Part shown: one piece after another, positions 12,188 through 23,419 of the stretch
How positions within the stretch are numbered: position 1 is the stretch's first letter
How the letters are laid out: the number at the start of each line of letters is the position of its first letter
Assembly (NCBI GenBank): GCA_030549495.1
Contig: JAUIRK010000248.1
Span: 62,001-126,000, forward strand
DNA from: Nectonema munidae
Taxonomy: Eukaryota; Nematomorpha; Nectonematoida; Nectonematidae
Direction: 5' to 3'
DNA length: 64,000 nt
Program-made: the position numbers and the translations under genes
Notes under the pieces: model-generated
Databases searched by the model: none
What the model saw: only the letters and a program-made list of their open reading frames with translations
Told to the model about the DNA's origin: nothing

Positions 12188-14670
12188 CAGTCATGTCTCA
12201 TTAATCCGGGCATGTTGGTTTCAACCTAAAATCGACCGGATACTGAAGAACCGGACTAATGAATCAAGAATCTCTTTGAGAGGAAACAGGACAAATCTAA
12301 GTGGAGTTTGAAGTTTGTCTAGGGTTGAAAGGTAGTTATTCCGCGATAAATACAACTGATTCTGGATTGTTATGAATAAAACTAAATTTTATTAACGTAA
12401 AGTAATGCCACTTTACAAATGCATAGCATGATTTTTTACAAAAAGAAAAACAATCATAAATAATTTATAGTGTTGTTAGATGGCGAGAATAAACTCGAGC
12501 TAAAGTATGAATAAAGTAAATCTTTTTGTCATCGATGTCTGATATAATGTCTTGAAGGTTAGATATGTGCTTTGTTGCTTTAGATATTCCACTGAACTCT
12601 AGATATGTGATCAACTGCTGTAGGTGTGACCTTGCCTCTTTAGATGTTATAATATTAGGACTCACGTCATCACAGTCACGTGTTGGTAGAGAAAGATTTG
12701 TTGCATCGTTTGAATCATCCTGCACTATCTCCAGGATGTTGTGATCACTGATTTCTCCTGTGGTTGGTACATCATTGTCCATGTTAATGAATGGGATAGG
12801 ATCTGTTATTTCTGGAGTGAGATTATTGATGTGATCTCGAAGACTGTCTATTGTGATTTCACCCTCATCATCTCCAGTGAAATTATTTTGACCTCTTGTT
12901 TCAATGTCAAATTTAGTTTGGGGTAGGATTGAAACATGTTCCCAACACTTAGCAATAGTAAAACTGCTGACATGGCTCCAAGCATGTTTTATCATGGACA
13001 AGGCTTAACGGATGTCAATTGTTTGCGGTTTGTTTTCTTCCGCATACTGGATGTAATGTCTGACAAGCTGCTTTCTATAGTGGCACTTAAAACTATGGAT
13101 TATGCCAGCATCCATGGGCTGGATATGAGAGGTTGTGTTTGGTGGCAGAAACTTTATTTTCACATTCGTCAACTTCAAGTCTTTAGTAGAGTGGCTGCTT
13201 GCATTATCCAGTAGCAGCAGAATATGACGGCCTTGTCTCTTCATACTTTTGTCCACAGACATCACACAGACCTGAAATATTTCTGAAGTCATCCATGCCT
13301 TTTTGTTAAATTTATATGTCACATAGATATTTGGATCAAAATTTCTTCCAAAGCATCTAGGGCGACAGGCATGGGCAATGACTAAAGGTTTCAATTTATC
13401 ACTTCCTGTAGCATTAGAACATAGTGCAACTGTGACTCTTGCCTTTGATAACTTACACCCATGGATTTTTCCATGTGTAGCTAAAGTGGATGAAGGCCCC
13501 AAATTATAAAAGAGAGCTGTTTCATCCATATTATAAATGTCCTCACCCACATAAGCTTTTAGTTCAGTTTGAAGCATCTGGCGACCGTTTGTGACTGCAG
13601 ATAAGTCAGCCGATGCACTTTCGCCATGAATTTTACGGTTAGAGATTCCATGTCTCTCCTTCATCCTAGCAAGCCAACCACGAGAATAGTTAAAGTTTGT
13701 AATATTGAGGTCTGCACCAAACTTTCTGGCTTTCTCCAACATCATTTCCTCATTGACTATTGCATTTCTAGACCGGACATCATTTAGCCAAAGAAGAAGA
13801 GCCGATTCAAGTTTTGGATGTTGACCATGCTTGCACCTTGTACTGCTCTGAGTGATTGGAGCATTCAACCAAACTTCTGACGCTCTGAGAATGTCACCCA
13901 CAGTTGATTTGCCAATTGTGATAGCAAGGTTGTCTTTGGCCCAAGAGACAACTTCTGTTTGGGGGCATTTAGGATGTTGTTTTTTGTACAGGCAGATTTC
14001 TTTCTTATGTGCAGCTGTGATCTCAACTCGATGCCGTTTGTTTGGAAGACTTGACATATTTGACTTTACAGGATTAGCACGAATTACAGAATGAAGGATT
14101 TATGGAACTTTTACACAAAAAAAGAATGTAAAAAAACGTGAAACAAGCCAAAATAAAGTAAGATTTGGAAGCAGTAAAGTAAAATCAAACAACAATTGCT
14201 AGATAGAGCTGTAAAATAAAACAAAGATTAACATCAAAAAGAAGATTTTACGGTAAGATCAAAAAATTATTGATAGTTTTTTTGATGAGCTTAATAAATA
14301 ATGTGAATTTTCTTTAAAGCAGTTTCCGACAAAGCTCTCATCTCTCTTGATTTAGCTTCTCTATGTTGCCAATGTTATATGAGTAGTATTTTCTCTTTCA
14401 ATTTTGTCCACCCTCTTTACTCTCTATTTTTACCATTTTCCTATTGCCATAATTTTCTATCCATATTTCTTTTGTTTTCGCAACAACATAGGCGACCGGA
14501 TTAATGAGGCTAAAAATATGTTCAGTTTTTGATTATGATCGACCGGTACCGGGAGCTGAAATTACCGGATTAGTCAATAATTTTTCAATCTAAATTGTTT
14601 GTTGCATTTGCTTTGTGAGCGAATAGTGAAGCGACCGGATTATCGACGACCGGATAATCGGGACATGCTG
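12188..14670 (-). mobile_element. Tigger-type (pogo) DNA transposon, nearly complete
   Basis: Ends CAGTCATGTCTCATTAATCC (left) and GGATAATCGGGACATGCTG (right) are inverted repeats. They begin with CAG, and TA lies on each outer side (12186-12187 and 14671-14672), the target duplication of Tc1/mariner-pogo elements. More copies of ACCGGAT and ACCGGACTAATGA are spread inside both ends, probably transposase-binding sites. The single gene runs on the minus strand. TIRs, target duplication and the long open frame suggest a fairly young insertion. Confidence 0.92.
12465..14057 (-). CDS. Tigger/pogo transposase with one internal stop
   Basis: A 530-codon frame from ATG at 14057 is interrupted by one TAA at 13005-13007. 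The frame is otherwise open to the stop at 12465. Residues 1-65 look like a CENP-B-type helix-turn-helix, and about 75-150 like the second CENP-B DNA-binding domain (RGWLARMKERHGIS). The DDE domain shows D178 (NMDETALFYN), D284 (LLLLDNASSH) and D316 (FLPPNTTSHIQPMDAGII), a full DDD triad. The C-terminal 178 residues after the stop are acidic and not conserved in my memory of the family. The enzyme would cut and paste the surrounding element. The stop leaves all three catalytic residues in place, so a C-terminally shortened protein is possible. Related host-domesticated genes (JRK, TIGD, CENP-B) exist, but intact TIRs argue for a transposon. Confidence 0.9.
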
Positions 14671-15584
14671 TATATTGATTATTTTTAACGTCAAGTTGAA
14701 CGATTGCATACTCCACGTTTCATAACAAAAGAAGGTTTTTAGTGTGGTTTGAAAGCCTTCTATAAAGTTTCTAAAAATGTTGTCAAAAGGTCCCACAGCA
14801 TAGGCGCTCCGCCCGACTTCTCCCTCCTTGTAGGAGCCGTTGCCTGAAAACCGAAAAAAATTAGACAATGTTTTTTTTAATTTGAGAACCTGCGATCGTC
14901 AAAATTTTATCTTTTTTATTTCATAGACAAATAATTAAAAAATTGGATGATAAAAAAAGCAAGTTTCTTTAATATTTTTAAAAGCACAGTAGATTAAAAA
15001 TTAAGAGTTCACGAATAAACCAAAAATGAATTGATTATAAAAAAAATGAAATCTATAATCTTTGAAATGCATTAGAAGGACGTAGACATTCTGTTTTAAA
15101 AAATTCCTCCATAAAAATTATAATTTGAGCTTCTTCTTAAAGCCAAAAAAATTTTGTTGAAGGTAAAGTAAGAGTCTTTATCAGGTTGAAGTATTAAATG
15201 TAAAATCATAATTACGAATAATTATAATCCAAAATTTGTTTTATTTAAATAAGGTTGTTTGAAACTTTACTCTTTTTGTTTCATCTTTTAATTTAAAAAA
15301 AAATGACCCTTCAGCACTTTACTTATCAATTTCAACAATATGCTAATTTCGTGAAAATCGCATTTTCTAGGCATTGAATTTTTCAATTTATAAATGTAAA
15401 AGTTTGGATTTCGTCAAAAAACTGCATTAACATGATGGATTTCAAAATTCGAGATGAAAAAGTTACCGGTGAAAAAGTTGAAAACATGCTTACATTGGAT
15501 GTTAGCATAAAATAAATGTAAGGATTGTTAAGACTCAAGAAGAAAGTTGCTGATAGAAAAATGAAATGAAAAGAAGGAAAGTGG

Positions 15585-15710
15585 ATTGACCAGAATAATC
15601 AGACGATATTTAATGTAAAGCAGAAGATTTGTATTAAAGAGCTTTGATAAACGCAGACAATTTTATTTTTGTAAAGTCGACTATAGTCGACATGGGCGTT
15701 AACGGGTTAA
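15585..15710. mobile_element. MITE with TTAA end, copy with GTCGAC palindrome
   Basis: Right end GGGCGTTAACGGGTTAA; the left end is cut at ATTGACCAGAATAATCAGAC. It holds the perfect 16-base palindrome GTCGACTATAGTCGAC at 15676-15691 and is the reverse-oriented relative of 20443-20574. Confidence 0.65.
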
Positions 15711-15796
15711 TCAGCGAATAGGCTAAGTAATTGAAAGAAGGGTAGCAATAAATTGAATATAGGAAGAGGCATACATTTAATAATAAAGATATCAAT

Positions 15797-15895
15797 GGGG
15801 ACGAGAAGGGATCACTCAGTGGATCGTTCTGCGCAACATTTTGCACACATATTGAGTCATTTTCCAACTTTTGCTAATAAGTCACATCAAAAAGA
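15797..15895 (+). repeat. dispersed hAT-like fragment
   Basis: ATGGGGACGAGAAGG, then CAGTGGATCGTTCTGCGCAA, match 11311-11360 with moderate divergence. The overlapping minus-strand open frame is therefore repeat-derived and not a gene. Confidence 0.55.
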
Positions 15896-17039
15896 AATAC
15901 TCTCTTGATTGGTAGAATTTTGAAAAGAAAACGGAACTCATATGCTAGAAATGAGATAAAGGCGAAACTGTAAGGCGCAATACAGTGCGCTATTTATGGG
16001 ATTAAAGACATACTTTTTTCAAAAAGTTCTCAGCCTTGACCTCTTCTAACTACGCACGTTATTTCCTCGAAAAAGTGTTTACATTACATTTTACAATTTA
16101 TCCAAATTCAATACTGCTAATACATCATTATTAACGCGTCAAAAATCAATCTTCGCATATATGCAAATAAGCAGCGTTTTACATCGAATTCTAAACTGTG
16201 CTACAAACTTAATGGCAAGCCTGCGTTATCTTCAGTGTTTTCCCAATGCTCTTGCTTGCTTGATTTTGTTTATGGAAATATTTCAGCCGTTATATTAATT
16301 AGTCTAATAAAGATTCAAAAGTCAAAAAATAAATGAAAAATATGAATTGAAATATATATGGCTCTCACATACGCATGTGACAAAACCTGGCAAAGGTCCC
16401 ACCCGCGCGGCTCTAAAGCAAAAGTTCTACTGACCCCTACGACAAAATTTGAGTGATGACCACTCCCCCCCCCCCTCCAACATTGTTCAGTGCATCATCT
16501 CATCTCATTTAATTTTCTCATTAGAGAAATTTAAAATACCATTATGAAAAAGTAATCTTACAAAATGAATGAATGAAAGGTTTCATTCAGATTATTAACA
16601 TTTTGATGTTTTATTAAGAGAAAAGTCACTTAAAAACAAAGGATGGACGGGTATTTTATCTATATATATATTATTATATTGGATGTCGAAAGTTTGTGAG
16701 GCAATATGCCTCCTTTGTCCCCCAGTATGTGAATGCTCTGAAAATGTTAAATCCTTTCTTAGTCGTGTTAACAAGAAAAAAGTATACCTTGAAGAGTTTT
16801 AAGGAAAATTTGTTGCGTTTCGAGCCAATACAAGCCAATAAAATATTTAAGATGAAGAACATGATCACAAAAATCTAAGTTTTATAACAAGGTTGTATGT
16901 ACTGTAGTAGAAGTAGTATAGTCTTTTGGGTTAATTTGAGCGCATAGGTAAAAAAGAGCATTTGTTCGCTAGGAACCATGATAATTATTAGGATATGGTT
17001 GGAAAACACAGCTATTGCGCGCTGGTAGCGTGAAAAAGG

Positions 17040-17420
17040 AGTGTAATGTACACACTCACACACACACGAGCGAATACACACAAGGGTGGTTGGGTGGGTA
17101 AGGCGCTTAAGTAGAAAGAAGGAGGGACAGAGACAATACTACTTATTATGTTGCGTCAAAGGGGGTTACGTGGGCACTGAAGCGTAGAACGCACAGAGAG
17201 AAGAGCCCAAGAAGGGAACCCGTGAGTCAACATTGCGTGTGATGTGGGGTCGTTAAAGTGAATTGCAGGTATGCACGGCACTTCAAAGAAAGTGCTCACA
17301 CTGGCGATGAACGTCCACATCACCACCATGAAGAGTTATCTCTAAACGTCATCAGTCATGTGATGTTGGCAGGCCCAGTGTTCACAATGAGTTAGTTTCG
17401 TTGAATGCAATGAAAGTTAT
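17040..17420. promoter_or_regulatory. GC-richer island, candidate promoter or 5' exon
   Basis: This stretch is clearly richer in G and C than its surroundings, starts with a short CA repeat (17050-17066) and has no transposon similarity I recognise. It could be the promoter or untranslated first exon of the minus-strand RNF38/44-like gene, whose first coding exon is preceded by acceptor-like sequence. There is no direct evidence of transcription. Confidence 0.25.
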
Positions 17421-18489
17421 CGTCATTCACTGAATACACTATAATACGACTACAAAATGCTACTTTTAAAACTCTTAAAAAGAGTAAAGACGTTTTAACC
17501 ACATAACAAATTAATAAGATAGCGTGGAACTGTAGCCTACTGGACAAAATGGATGGAAAAAACATAAATAAGTGGAGAATCAGAGATGCAACATATTGGC
17601 GAACAAGTGAATTTCATATAAGCGAAGGTTGAAGTCATGCATATTGGTGCAAAATTTTAAGGCGACAATATGTACGTTTATATTTTCAATAAAATGAAAT
17701 CACATTTTGATTACATTGCAAGTTTTAACGTAGGATTAGAGATTTAGCATTAAATTTAGGACTTTTGCACAGCCAGTGTTCAATAAATAACCTAGCGCTC
17801 AAATGCTAGATTTATAGGCTGCAAATAATGACAAAATGATAAACTAGCTAGAACTTTAAAAAACCTTTTTCATTAAGTCATACTTGCAAATTAAGTTGTT
17901 GAAATAAATCTACTAAGGAATACATCCTTAAAATAAGCTCATTTTTGAAATGAAAACGACATTAAAACAACAGCCAAAGTCTTGATTGAAGCAACGGCGT
18001 CGCCAGGTGGTAGTGCCTCTACATTTTCGCTAGGTGACCCCCGCCCTCATTTTTTCGCAAGCCAGAGGCTTCAAATTTTTTAATAATTAAGTTTTTTCTT
18101 AAAACAGACCAAAATTACAATACTATACTTTTTTGTGGCTCAATCAAAATAGAAAAAAAGACATTTTTCAGACATTAACCAAAAAGATTGAGCATTCCTG
18201 GGATAGAATAAAAAAGAAGCTCCATTAACCTGATACGTTCATTGTAGTAGTCATTGTTTAACTTGGTTATTAGGCAATCATGTGTAATACCTTATGTGCG
18301 TAATGTAGTTGACTGTCTTAAAAATTACTAATATTTTTTAGATAGTCCGAAAAGAAGTAGTGTGCTCTTGATTATATGAGGAATCATAGCGTTGATAGAA
18401 TTTTGTTAAACTCGCTGGGCAGAAAAACATGGTGCATATAAAAACTTTTATAGCTATTTTGTTTATGTAGTGGAAACGTTATAGTTGGT

Positions 18490-19300
18490 AGGCTGGCTAC
18501 AAGCGCCACGTTGATAAATACGCTACTTTTTGAAGACTGGGATAGCAATAAGGGTAGCAAAGCACAACAAACATTAAACAGTATTACTTCTTTTCAATTC
18601 ATTGTTGTCTTTACGACAATTTATAAATACTTGTCTCATTTATCAGGAATCACTTTAAAACTTCAGAGAAAAGCTCTTGACATGGTAGAAGCCTACAAAA
18701 TGGTAGCTGAAATTATTTCCCTCTATAAAAATGAACGAAGAGATGTTGTAATAAATTTTGGTTTGGTTTTTAAAGAGAGTATTGAAATGCCAAAAATAAA
18801 ATTGCCACTTCTATTGGAATGCCTCAAATTATTGCAAGACAACAAAATCGGTGTAACGCGCTAATAAAAATACTCCTATAACTTGCTATCATATTCTTAT
18901 GTATCTCAATCAAAGATTTTCGTCATCTCCAATAATTGCAACTTCATTATTAGTTCTTGTTCCAGGCATTCTTTTAAGAAAAGATGTGCACCTGGACAAA
19001 GCCCTCTTTTAAAATATAAGGAAGATTTGCCGTGTGTAGAATTATTCAACGATGGAAAAATAATTTTAGGAATGTTTCTTTGGACATGTAACATGAAACT
19101 CCAGCACAAGCAATTAAAAAATGCGCTCAAGAGCTATTTCTAAACATTTTCGTCCTTTTGCAGATGGCATGCACATCATTACCGGTAACTTCATGTGAAT
19201 GCGAGAAGTATAAATACACTCATCCTCGTAAACTCGAGCTAGAGAGCTTATTACTTGAATTTTTGCAAATAAACTATTATTGTGTTGTTTACTACTATTT
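18490..19300 (+). mobile_element. hAT transposase relic, THAP12/P52rIPK-like C-terminus
   Basis: An open frame at 18511-18864 contains TSFQFIVVFTTIYKYLSHLSGITLKLQ and MVEAYKMVAEIISLYKNER, as in the DUF4371/hAT proteins related to THAP12 and zinc-finger MYM-type 1. Downstream, in other frames, come QNRCN, PAQAIKKC..LF.NIFVLLQ and the dimerisation word LPVTSCECEK (near 19180-19200). Only the C-terminal half is present and frame breaks separate the pieces. No TIRs found. It is a plain transposon remnant. Confidence 0.72.
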
Positions 19301-20442
19301 CAAGCTTAGCATAGAAATCAATATTTGTTTTTCATGTTTTGAAATTTACAACACATTTAATTAAAAAGAATTACTATAATAAAATTAGAAAAAATAATTT
19401 TAGATTTTTCATTTTAATTTTTTTCCTAGAAGAGGTTGTTAAACTCTGAAAATAATGATAAAAATTTATATTTTTTTACAATAAAAGCACTTTTGTTGTC
19501 AAAAGATGCTAGTAACTCGTTGAAATACAAGCTGAAATAATTTATCAAAATTTTTCAAAGAAAGAACCTCTCTCTCCAACTATGATGTTGATAAACCCAA
19601 TGAGTGACGCGGGCATTTTAGTACTTATATTGCACAAAATTGGCTGAATATGCCTTCAAACTTTGTGACTTTTCCTAAAATCGTTAACTGCATAAAAAAA
19701 CTTGACAACTTTATAGTAAATGTCAATCAAAATTTTGATTGATGATAAAAGTTATTACGAAAAGATTCATTCAAATTTTAAATAAAATTAATTTTTTTAT
19801 ACCAAATAATCGACCATGCTGATTTCATTTCTCAACTCAGTTTTCATAATTTGGGTGTAAAAATTTGCGAAAGATATTTAAACCTCACTATTAACCTTGC
19901 CTTCATTCAAGCCTAAAGCCTTTCTTTCATGCTAGTGTTTTATTGGTATCTTTATTTTGTCTATAATAAACTCTTATCAATCTTCACTACAAAGCACTTT
20001 TTTACTAAAATTTTTTTATTACTGTACTGAATTCTACGATTAAGAAAAGGTAGGCATTTTATACACAACTTATGAGTTTGATTTAATCTTATTTTAATAT
20101 AGTTATGAATCTACTTAAAATTACTTTAACAAAACCACCATTTTTTTACTATATTATAAAAAAAATTTTTAATTTAAATTTATACATATTAGGGCAATTT
20201 TGGAAATTACTTTTTACCACTATTTTTTGAATAGGCGGTATTTCGGAAATATTGCAGCAGAAGTCGTTCCTTATGTCCAGTCTACTTTTTGATTTTCTTT
20301 TAATTGAAATTAAAGCCAAAAACATTCCACAAAGAAAGGTGAGAAAAGGCCTAAAACTTACTCTTTCAAAAAAGTTTAAATGTTCATTTCTAAGTTTCAA
20401 TGTTTTGTTTTCAGCAATATCTGAAACATATTAAACTTCCTT

Positions 20443-20574
20443 TTAACCCGTTAACGCCCATGTCGACTATAGTCGACTTTACAAAAATAAAATCGTTTGC
20501 GTTTATCAAAGCTCTTTAATACAGATCTGCTTTACATTAGATATCGTCTGATTATTCTGGTCGTTAACGGGTAA
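20443..20574. mobile_element. MITE with TTAA end, best copy (132 bp)
   Basis: Left TTAACCCGTTAACG and right CGTTAACGGG form an inverted pair; the outer right base block is TAAG instead of TTAA. It contains GTCGACTATAGTCGAC (20462-20477) and GCTTTACATTAGATATCGTC, shared with the other copies. Confidence 0.7.
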
Positions 20575-21286
20575 GATGAATTTTTGAAGAAAAAAATAGA
20601 TCACTCTTGATATTTGTCTACACCAGAAAAAACCTTACAAATTCTGCTTTTAAATTTTTCGAAAGTGTCAATATTTTTTTCACAAAAAAAAACGGTCAAT
20701 TGGAATGTATTATTTCGTACTATAAAATTATCAATAAAACATTTATATGCATCAATAAATTCAAAAAGAAGATGAAAAACAAAAATTTGATAGGGGAATA
20801 GAAGAGTTAGTTCCCTTCTTTACTCATTTTTTTACTCAATTAGACTGCGATCTCCTAGTTTTTCAAGTACGCCCTCCTAAGGGAGGTGGACATCCTATCG
20901 GTTAAGAATCACTGTCATTATAGATGTGATAAAAAAAAATTATTATCTACTCACAGTAGTATAAATGATATAGAGATTGTCATGAAAGCAAAAACGCGAA
21001 GATTTTGCGCGTCTTAGCTCTCTAGCTCTATTCCTTACCGTCACCATCCTCCCTTAGAACTAGATCTCTTTTGCTTCTCGTCTATAGATCAGTTACCTAC
21101 AGCAATCTTCACTGCCTGTTTCCATTGAATTACGATACTGTTTTCGCTTTTCCCTATGCAGTTTGTTGGATTTGTGTAGTAGTACAAACAACGTTTAATA
21201 GTAAAGCTTAATGTTCAATTTGGCCTACTAAACACATTGAAATACTCGTTCAAGAAAAATTACTCAAGCTGGAAATTAAGTTTACT

Positions 21287-21427
21287 TTAACCGGTTAACG
21301 ACCAAAATAAACAGACGATATTATTTATAAAGCAGACAAAACGTATCAAAAAACATTCAAAAAAGCAGGCGACTTTCAATTTATAGAAGTCGACAATTGA
21401 CCACCCAGATAGATCGTTAACCGATTA
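21287..21427. mobile_element. MITE with TTAA ends, first of a pair
   Basis: TTAACCGGTTAACGACCA at the left, TCGTTAACCGATTAA at the right, with the family words AAACAGACGATA and AAGCAGGCGAC inside. Only six bases separate it from the next copy. Confidence 0.65.
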
Positions 21428-21433
21428 AGGTTA

Positions 21434-21571
21434 TTAACCCGTTATCGACCAGAATAATCAGACGATATCCAATGTAAAGCAGAAGATTTGTATTAAAAAG
21501 CATTAATAAAAGCAGACGATTGATATTTTTGTAAAGTCGGCATATGTCGACTGTGGTTGATAACCGGTTAA
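21434..21571. mobile_element. MITE with TTAA ends, second of a pair
   Basis: TTAACCCGTTATCGACCAGA at the left and GTTGATAACCGGTTAA at the right. The interior (AATGTAAAGCAGAAGATTTG) matches 15615-15634, fixing family membership. The GTCGAC palindrome is decayed here. Confidence 0.7.
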
Positions 21572-22192
21572 AATTACTATGTTCATATTTCATAGTATAC
21601 TTCTTGAAGCGAAAATTTACTACTTTAGTTTGTAAGTGTTATTGAAGTAAACTTTCAGTTGAAACAAAAATAGAATTTTTTTTTTGAATATTGTTTCAGA
21701 ATTTTACTACTATCTAATCAATTTTGAATTTTTCTTTTTTAAAAATTTTTGAGATTTTTTTATGAAGATTGAATTATTAAGTTTTTATTAGACATAAAAC
21801 TTTCATAACCTATTAATGAAAAATTTGATTAAAGTAATAGTTAAATATGACGACCATATGCGCACTCTCAGTTTTCTAAATATTGATTAAAAAAAGCTAG
21901 ATAAATTTTCATAATAGTAAACATTTCATTCTACCTTAGTTTACATTCTATAAAAAGATGGGAAAAAATGAAATATTTCTATAAACGATGGTGCACAGAC
22001 TTTTAGAATCGATTTTAGTTTACAGCCAGAAAGTAAAAGTAGAATCGCCACTAGTGCTGCATCAAAAAAGATTATAGTTTTTAAGTTAAAAAAGGGAGGA
22101 GTGCACTGCATCAAAAAATTGTTAAAAAGTTTGCAATACACTGATTTTAAAACTTTGTTTCTAGAACATATTAATCCTTTGTTATAAATGGC

Positions 22193-23250
22193 TTGAAAAT
22201 GAAATCTATGGTGCATGATTATTATTTTCAAATAAGTGATGATGGTAAAAGTTTTATTTGTAAATGTAAAGTGGATGATGATAGTAATAAAGAATGTGGA
22301 ATACAAATTAGCAGTTTTACCAGAGGCAAGTCACATTCACCTACAAGAGTGTCAAATTTGAAAAGACATTTGAGAAGAGAACATCCAAAAAATTTCGAAA
22401 AAAATGAAGAAAAAGATCAACAGAATTTGAAAGTAAAACAACAAAAAAGAAATTCAAGTCAAGGTAAGCAATTGCAACTTTCTTCATTTGTCACTACGAA
22501 TAAAGTTTGTTTAACTATGACAAAAGAAAAGTTTCCTTCTTGCATAATTGAAATGGTTGTGAAAAGTTCTCTTACTTTGCGATTTTTTTCTTCTCAAGCT
22601 TTTCAAAGACTAAACGGTGAACTTGGCAATAAATTAGGAGTGTCATTGAACAGAAACGGCATAAGATCTTTTATATTATCAATAAAGCAAATGAACAAAA
22701 GAATCTACTTAGAAACTTGAAGTAACGCATGTACACGAATGAAAACAAATTACTTGGCAATAAATATTAAATTTATGAGTGAAATCATGGAAATTGTTAC
22801 TCGAACTTTAGCAAAGGATACTGAAGCAAAATATCGGAGTGAAAAAATGTTGTTTTAGATGTATTGGGTCTATATCGCCTAGGAATACAACAAGTTTTCG
22901 CCATAGTTACAGACAATGAGCAATATGATAAGCACAGTAGAAAAGTTAAACAATTGGAAGGAGAGTATGCAAGCTGATTTTGAAAAAAGTGAAGATAACG
23001 ATGACTTTGGTTTAAGAAATGTTTCGAATGATTATGACTTCATATTAGAAAAGTATCAAGAAAACTTTGATGACACTGCTGGATGAGAGTTTAGTAGAAA
23101 GTAAGATCGTCAGAAATGTTGCTATTTGTTCCCGAAGCCCTAAAGTTCGTGCAATTCTCAAGAGAAGATCTAACAAAGTAGCAAAATTAGATGAAGCAAG
23201 CAACGAGATGGAGAAGCACTATTTTAATGCGCCAGCGTATTTTAGAATTA
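22193..23250 (+). mobile_element. hAT transposase relic with BED-type zinc finger
   Basis: The open frame 22193-22720 starts with a BED-type finger: FICKC, a second Cys pair region, then SNLKRHLRREHP giving the two His ligands. A long basic linker and TMTKEKFPSCIIEMVVKSS follow, as in the N-terminus of ZBED/hAT transposases. Past the stop the catalytic part appears in pieces (VLDVLGLYRLGIQQVFAIVT, near 22855-22915). A fragment with ICSRSPKVRAILKRR lies at 23067-23225. Frame breaks and missing C-terminus show it is dead. The finger would have bound the element's ends. Confidence 0.7.
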
Positions 23251-23340
23251 AAGCCCACTGGAATAGAGATATATCAAATTTCCCCATCCGCGAATGCGCA
23301 TTGTACACAAAAATTTGTACATCCTCATCCGCGGATCATG

Positions 23341-23416
23341 TAACCCATTCAGGACAACTAAAAGCAGATGAGTAGTATAAATAGTAGAATGAGTACGCTG
23401 GTCTTAAATGGGTTAA
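23341..23416. mobile_element. short MITE with TTAA-type ends (76 bp)
   Basis: TAACCCATTCAGGACAACTA at the left and GTCTTAAATGGGTTAA at the right form an inverted pair of the same CCCATT-type as copy 4445-4561. Confidence 0.5.
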
Positions 23417-23419
23417 GTT

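Noticed and set aside
12741-13214. plus-strand open frames in the Tigger element
   Set aside because: They are shadows of the transposase frame on the minus strand.
19901-20440. opposed open frames near 20150-20434
   Set aside because: Low-complexity Lys/Phe/Ile content on both strands, no family resemblance.
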